A stretch of 26,515 nucleotides of DNA, taken from Bacillota bacterium (GTDB taxonomy: Bacteria; Bacillota; Limnochordia; Limnochordales; ZCTH02-B6). Shown here piece after piece: positions 21,389 through 26,515 of the stretch (position 1 is its first letter; every line of letters starts with the position of its first letter). A program made the translations under genes and the position numbers. The notes under the pieces were generated by a model. It did no database searches and was not told the origin of the DNA. It saw only the letters and a program-made list of their open reading frames with translations. The stretch lies in the NCBI GenBank assembly GCA_003387805.1, contig QGSR01000005.1, positions 1-26,515 of the forward strand. Direction: 5' to 3'.

Positions 21389-23170
21389 TTGCACGCACCA
21401 GAAATCCGGCAAGCCCCGCAGGCGGTCGTCGTAGCCGGCGGCCGCGTGCTGAACGTGTTTACCGGCGAGGTGGCGCCGGCCGACGTGGTCATCGTGGACG
21501 GGCGCATCGAGGCGGTGACGCCGCCCGGGGAGGCGGACGCGGTCTTTGCTTCCGCGGGCGCCGCGGCGGCGTCCCGGCCCGCCGGAGCGGACGGCCGGCG
21601 CGCACCGGAGGTCCAGGTCATCGACGCATCGGACCGCGTCCTCGTGCCCGGCTACGTGGAGCCCCACGCGCACCTGGGCCTTTTGGCCGAGCCGGTGCAG
21701 ACGCTGGAGCAGATGGCGGCCACGGGCACGACCACGGTGGTGGCCGACACGTACGGCTTGCTGGCCGTGCTGCCCGACGACGAGCTGGTCCACGTGCTGG
21801 ACCGCTTCGCCGCTCTGCCGGTGTGCGTCCGCTGGTTCCTGGCGCCCCACGCCCGCTCGTTTCTCGAAAACGAAGCGGAGTTGTTCCGCATCCAGCGCCT
21901 GGAGACCTTGTTGGCCCGGCCCGACGTCATCGCCCTGGGCGAGCTGACCCGGTGGCCCGACGTGGCCATGGGGGATCCGGACCTGCTGGCCAAGATCGGG
22001 CTGGCCAGGCGGCTGGGCAAACGGGTGGAAGGTCACGGCGCGGGCGCCTCCATGCCCAGGCTGCAGCGGCTGGTCCGGCACGGGGTGACGTCGGACCATG
22101 AGGCCATTACCGCGGATCAGGTGCTGGACCGGCTGCGGGCGGGCTTGTACACGATGCTGCGCCACAGCTCGCTCCGGCCCGACGTGCCCGAACTGGTGCA
22201 GGCCCTCCAAGGCCCGCTGGCTTTCTCCAACCGCATCATGTTCACCGCGGACGGGCCCACGCCGGCGTGGATGGCCCGGCACGGGTACTTGGACGGCGTG
22301 GTGCGGGCCGCCGTCGAGGCCGGCCTCGATCCCGTCGCGGCGTATCGCATGGCCACGCTGAATCCGGCCATGTATTACGGCCTGGAGTGGGACGTGGGCA
22401 GCATTGCGCCCGGCCGGCGGGCCGACCTGCTCATCCTGCGGGATTTGACGGACCCGACACCGGAGCGGGTGCTGGCGCAGGGCCGCCTCATCGCGGAAAA
22501 CGGCCGGCTGACCGGGCCGCTGGGTCGGATTCCGTGGGCGCGCTGCCGCGGCATGGAGAAGCCGCCGGGCGCGCCGCCCGATTCGTCGGTGTTCGCATGG
22601 CCGGAGGCGGGCGCGGTGCCGACGCTCCACATGGCCCACACCGTCATTTTGCGCTCGGGAGAGGGGGCCGGGGGCGACGGCCAGGGCGACGCCGCGGGGC
22701 GGCCCGCGGTGCAGGCGGTGCTGTACGACTGGGAAGGCCGGTGGATGACCAGGGCGCTGGTGACGGGATTCGTCGACCGGCTGGGTGGCTTGGCCAGCAG
22801 CTACAGCCCTGCGTTTCACCTCACCGTCATCGGCCAGCGGCCCGAGGACATGGCCGCGGCCGCCGGGCGCGTCCTGGAGCGGGGCGGCGGCATGTGCCTG
22901 GTGGAGAACGGGGAGGTGCTGTGGGAGCTGCCGCTGGAGCGGGGCGGGCTGTTTACCGAGACGCCCTGGGCCGAGCTCACGGCGCGGCTGCAGGAGCTGG
23001 AGCGGCTCATGCGGGAGCGGGGGTACCGCCACGGCGAGCTTTTGTACAGCATGTTCTTCTTCGGCTTCGATTCGCTGCCGGATTTCCGCCTGACGACCCG
23101 GGGCGTGTGGGACGTCCGGCGGCGGCGGGTGGTCGCGCCGCCGGAGCGGCTGGAGCAACCGGCGCGGTGA
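21389..23170 (+). CDS. adenine deaminase family amidohydrolase (YerA-like)
   Basis: This is an amidohydrolase-superfamily protein of 593 residues with the layout of Ade-type adenine deaminases. A small beta-sandwich part comes first (VVVAGGRVLNVFTGE, DVVIVDGRIEAV). The metal-dependent barrel follows, then the family-specific C-terminal domain with RGGGMCLVENGEVLWELPL and RLTTRGVWDV. Likely metal or catalytic residues are His93/His95 in EPHAHLG, Glu185 in LGELTRW, His216 in EGHGAGAS, His237 in TSDHEA and Asp288 in FTADGP. These differ from the classical DAHVHIESS and HAPG of E. coli-like Ade and are closer to the poorly characterised YerA type. An Ala/Gly/Arg-rich insert lies at about residues 50-72. 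Adenine as substrate is only a family inference. The start is TTG with GGGAGGAG ahead. Confidence 0.78.
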   Translation: MHAPEIRQAPQAVVVAGGRVLNVFTGEVAPADVVIVDGRIEAVTPPGEADAVFASAGAAAASRPAGADGRRAPEVQVIDASDRVLVPGYVEPHAHLGLLAEPVQTLEQMAATGTTTVVADTYGLLAVLPDDELVHVLDRFAALPVCVRWFLAPHARSFLENEAELFRIQRLETLLARPDVIALGELTRWPDVAMGDPDLLAKIGLARRLGKRVEGHGAGASMPRLQRLVRHGVTSDHEAITADQVLDRLRAGLYTMLRHSSLRPDVPELVQALQGPLAFSNRIMFTADGPTPAWMARHGYLDGVVRAAVEAGLDPVAAYRMATLNPAMYYGLEWDVGSIAPGRRADLLILRDLTDPTPERVLAQGRLIAENGRLTGPLGRIPWARCRGMEKPPGAPPDSSVFAWPEAGAVPTLHMAHTVILRSGEGAGGDGQGDAAGRPAVQAVLYDWEGRWMTRALVTGFVDRLGGLASSYSPAFHLTVIGQRPEDMAAAAGRVLERGGGMCLVENGEVLWELPLERGGLFTETPWAELTARLQELERLMRERGYRHGELLYSMFFFGFDSLPDFRLTTRGVWDVRRRRVVAPPERLEQPAR

Positions 23171-23176
23171 AAGCGG

Positions 23177-23216
23177 AAACGGCGCCGCCCCGGACGAGGG
23201 GTTCGGCGCCGTTTTT
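23177..23216 (+). terminator. rho-independent terminator after the adenine deaminase-like gene
   Basis: An 11-base-pair stem (AAACGGCGCCG at 23177-23187 with CGGCGCCGTTT at 23204-23214) is extended inward by CCCC/GGGG and followed by a T-run (23212-23216). It begins seven bases after the stop. It lies between convergent genes and may also stop copA transcripts, with a poorer T-run on that side. Confidence 0.85.
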
Positions 23217-23256
23217 GCTGGGTGGCAGGACTTGGATTCTTCGGGGCGCCCAGCCG

Positions 23257-25782
<2,526 letters not shown>

Positions 25783-25886
25783 GGGTGTTCCTCCTTCGCC
25801 GGGAATCGTGCGGCCCGGCTCCGCGAACGCGTCCAGTGACAGTGTAAGCGAAAAACGAGCGACGGAGCCGGACGGCGGCCGCCGCG

Positions 25887-25905
25887 AATACCCTATGGGG
25901 GTATT
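25887..25905 (-). promoter_or_regulatory. CsoR-type copper-responsive operator of copA
   Basis: AATACCC and GGGTATT form perfect seven-base arms around a five-base centre (TACCCTATGGGGGTA core). This is nearly the operator known from memory for Bacillus copZA, which CsoR occupies without copper. It lies right after the -10 hexamer and covers the predicted start of copA transcription, as expected for a repressor site. Confidence 0.85.
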
Positions 25906-25913
25906 CCGGTTCG

Positions 25914-25942
25914 ATCTTATGGCATGCCGAATGCCGTGTCAA
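25914..25942 (-). promoter_or_regulatory. promoter of copA
   Basis: On the minus strand TTGACA (25942-25937) is followed after exactly 17 bases by TAAGAT (25919-25914), a 4/6 match to the -10 consensus. The leader before copA would be about 125 bases. The spacer contains an inverted repeat (25921-25935). Confidence 0.75.
25921..25935. promoter_or_regulatory. small inverted repeat inside the copA promoter spacer
   Basis: GGCAT and ATGCC flank a five-base centre exactly between the -35 and -10 hexamers of the copA promoter. A position like this is used by MerR-family activators, but those promoters have 19-20 base spacers and this one has 17. It could be a second regulatory site or chance. Confidence 0.3.
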
Positions 25943-25965
25943 GGGAAGGCGTCGCGCCCTCGCCG

Positions 25966-25971
25966 TATAAT
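25966..25971 (+). promoter_or_regulatory. -10 element of the mgtE promoter
   Basis: A perfect TATAAT lies 38 bases before the mgtE ATG. No good -35 hexamer is present at 16-18 bases and there is no TGn extension, so the promoter may be weak or activator-dependent. Its -35 region adjoins or overlaps the -35 of the divergent copA promoter. Confidence 0.5.
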
Positions 25972-26009
25972 ACACAACACTGTAGGCGGAAGCGGAAAGG
26001 TTGAGCGCG

Positions 26010-26515
26010 ATGCAGCGATACGATCAGCTGCTGCCGCAGCTCCGCGGCCTTTTGGACGCGGGGGACGACGCGGCGGTTTATGAATTTTTGCTGACGCTGC
26101 GGCCCGCGGACGTGGCCATTTTGCTGGGCCGGCTGGACGACGAGGAAGCCCGCCGCCGGGTGTTCGGCCTCCTTGCTCCCGAGGCCGCCGCCCGGGTGCT
26201 GGAGGAGTCGCGGTCGTGGCTGCAGCGGGAGCTGCTGAGGTGCTTGCCCGACCATCGGAAGCGGGACGTGCTGTGGCACATGTCCGGCGACGAGCTGGCG
26301 GACCTGGTGGGCAGCCTGCTGCCGGAAGAAGGCACGCGCCTTCTGGAGCTGATCCCCGACGACGCGCCCGCCATCCGCAGCCTGCTGGAACACGCCGAGG
26401 ACACCGCCGGCGGGCTGATGACCCACGAGTTCGTGCGGCTGCGGGAGACGATGACCGCGGCGGAGGCCATCGACCATATCCGCCGGCGGGCGCCCGGCGC
26501 GGGGAAGGCATACTA
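26010..26515 (+). CDS. mgtE: magnesium transporter MgtE, 3' truncated by window end
   Basis: This is the N-terminal part (168 residues) of the MgtE Mg2+ channel. It contains the cytosolic superhelical N domain (from LLPQLRGLLDAGDDAAVYEFL through ADVAILLGRLDDEEARR and LVGSLLPEEGTRLLELI). It then enters the first CBS domain at EDTAGGLMTHEFVRLRE, a strong family signature. In known MgtE these domains sense cytosolic Mg2+ and close the pore. The CBS pair and membrane domain lie beyond the window. ATG 26010 is preceded ten bases upstream by GGAAAGG; a TTG at 26001 is too close to that site. It is transcribed divergently from copA. Confidence 0.93.
   Translation, partial: MQRYDQLLPQLRGLLDAGDDAAVYEFLLTLRPADVAILLGRLDDEEARRRVFGLLAPEAAARVLEESRSWLQRELLRCLPDHRKRDVLWHMSGDELADLVGSLLPEEGTRLLELIPDDAPAIRSLLEHAEDTAGGLMTHEFVRLRETMTAAEAIDHIRRRAPGAGKAY

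Overview
The window is a stretch of very GC-rich, gene-dense bacterial chromosome of about 26.5 kb. It has many GTG and TTG starts and short or overlapping gene junctions. The sufC-sufD-sufS-sufU order with a SufU-type scaffold, a GsaB-like aminomutase, a CsoR-type copper operator and a BmrC/BmrD-like ABC pair point to a high-GC member of the Bacillota (Symbiobacterium/Thermaerobacter/Limnochorda-like). That placement is inferred from gene content only. I saw no insertion sequences, phage genes, CRISPR arrays, tRNA or rRNA, and no intergenic gap above 300 bases. The very long open frames on the opposite strands are GC-driven shadows.

Layout. 3-875: 3' part of a MenC/N-acylamino-acid racemase-type enolase-superfamily gene whose first ~110 bases look corrupted by G miscalls. 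1100-1900: secreted or anchored cell-wall amidase. 1935-3260 (minus): glutamate-1-semialdehyde aminomutase, divergent from the SUF operon. 3393-7236: a clear sigma-A-type promoter, then sufC, sufD, sufS and sufU, with no sufB beside them. 7249-11251 (minus): two half-transporters forming an asymmetric heterodimeric ABC exporter. 11422-18665: eight closely spaced plus-strand genes encoding AtuA, a separate AtuA C-terminal-like protein, a 70-residue biotinyl carrier, a crotonase, an acyl-CoA carboxylase carboxyltransferase, an IDH/IPMDH-family dehydrogenase, a UPF0173 metal hydrolase and a nitrilase-family amidohydrolase. 18670-21145 (minus): SppA protease, a Yip1-like membrane protein and a metallophosphoesterase, ending in a hairpin terminator. 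21389-23170: a YerA-like adenine deaminase-family protein with its own terminator. 23257-25782 (minus): copper P-type ATPase CopA behind a promoter with a CsoR-type operator. 26010-end: 5' part of the magnesium channel MgtE, divergent from copA.

How the genes work together. The SUF proteins build Fe-S clusters: SufS supplies sulfur, SufU accepts it, and SufC/SufD form the scaffold with SufB, which must be encoded elsewhere. The central operon has carrier, carboxyltransferase, hydratase and AtuA parts resembling leucine/isovalerate or acyclic-terpene (Liu/Atu) catabolism. It lacks a biotin carboxylase, an acyl-CoA dehydrogenase and a lyase, and it carries a beta-decarboxylating dehydrogenase and two hydrolases that are not part of the textbook pathway. 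This operon is the best candidate in the window for an uncharacterised system. copA and mgtE share a compact divergent control region.
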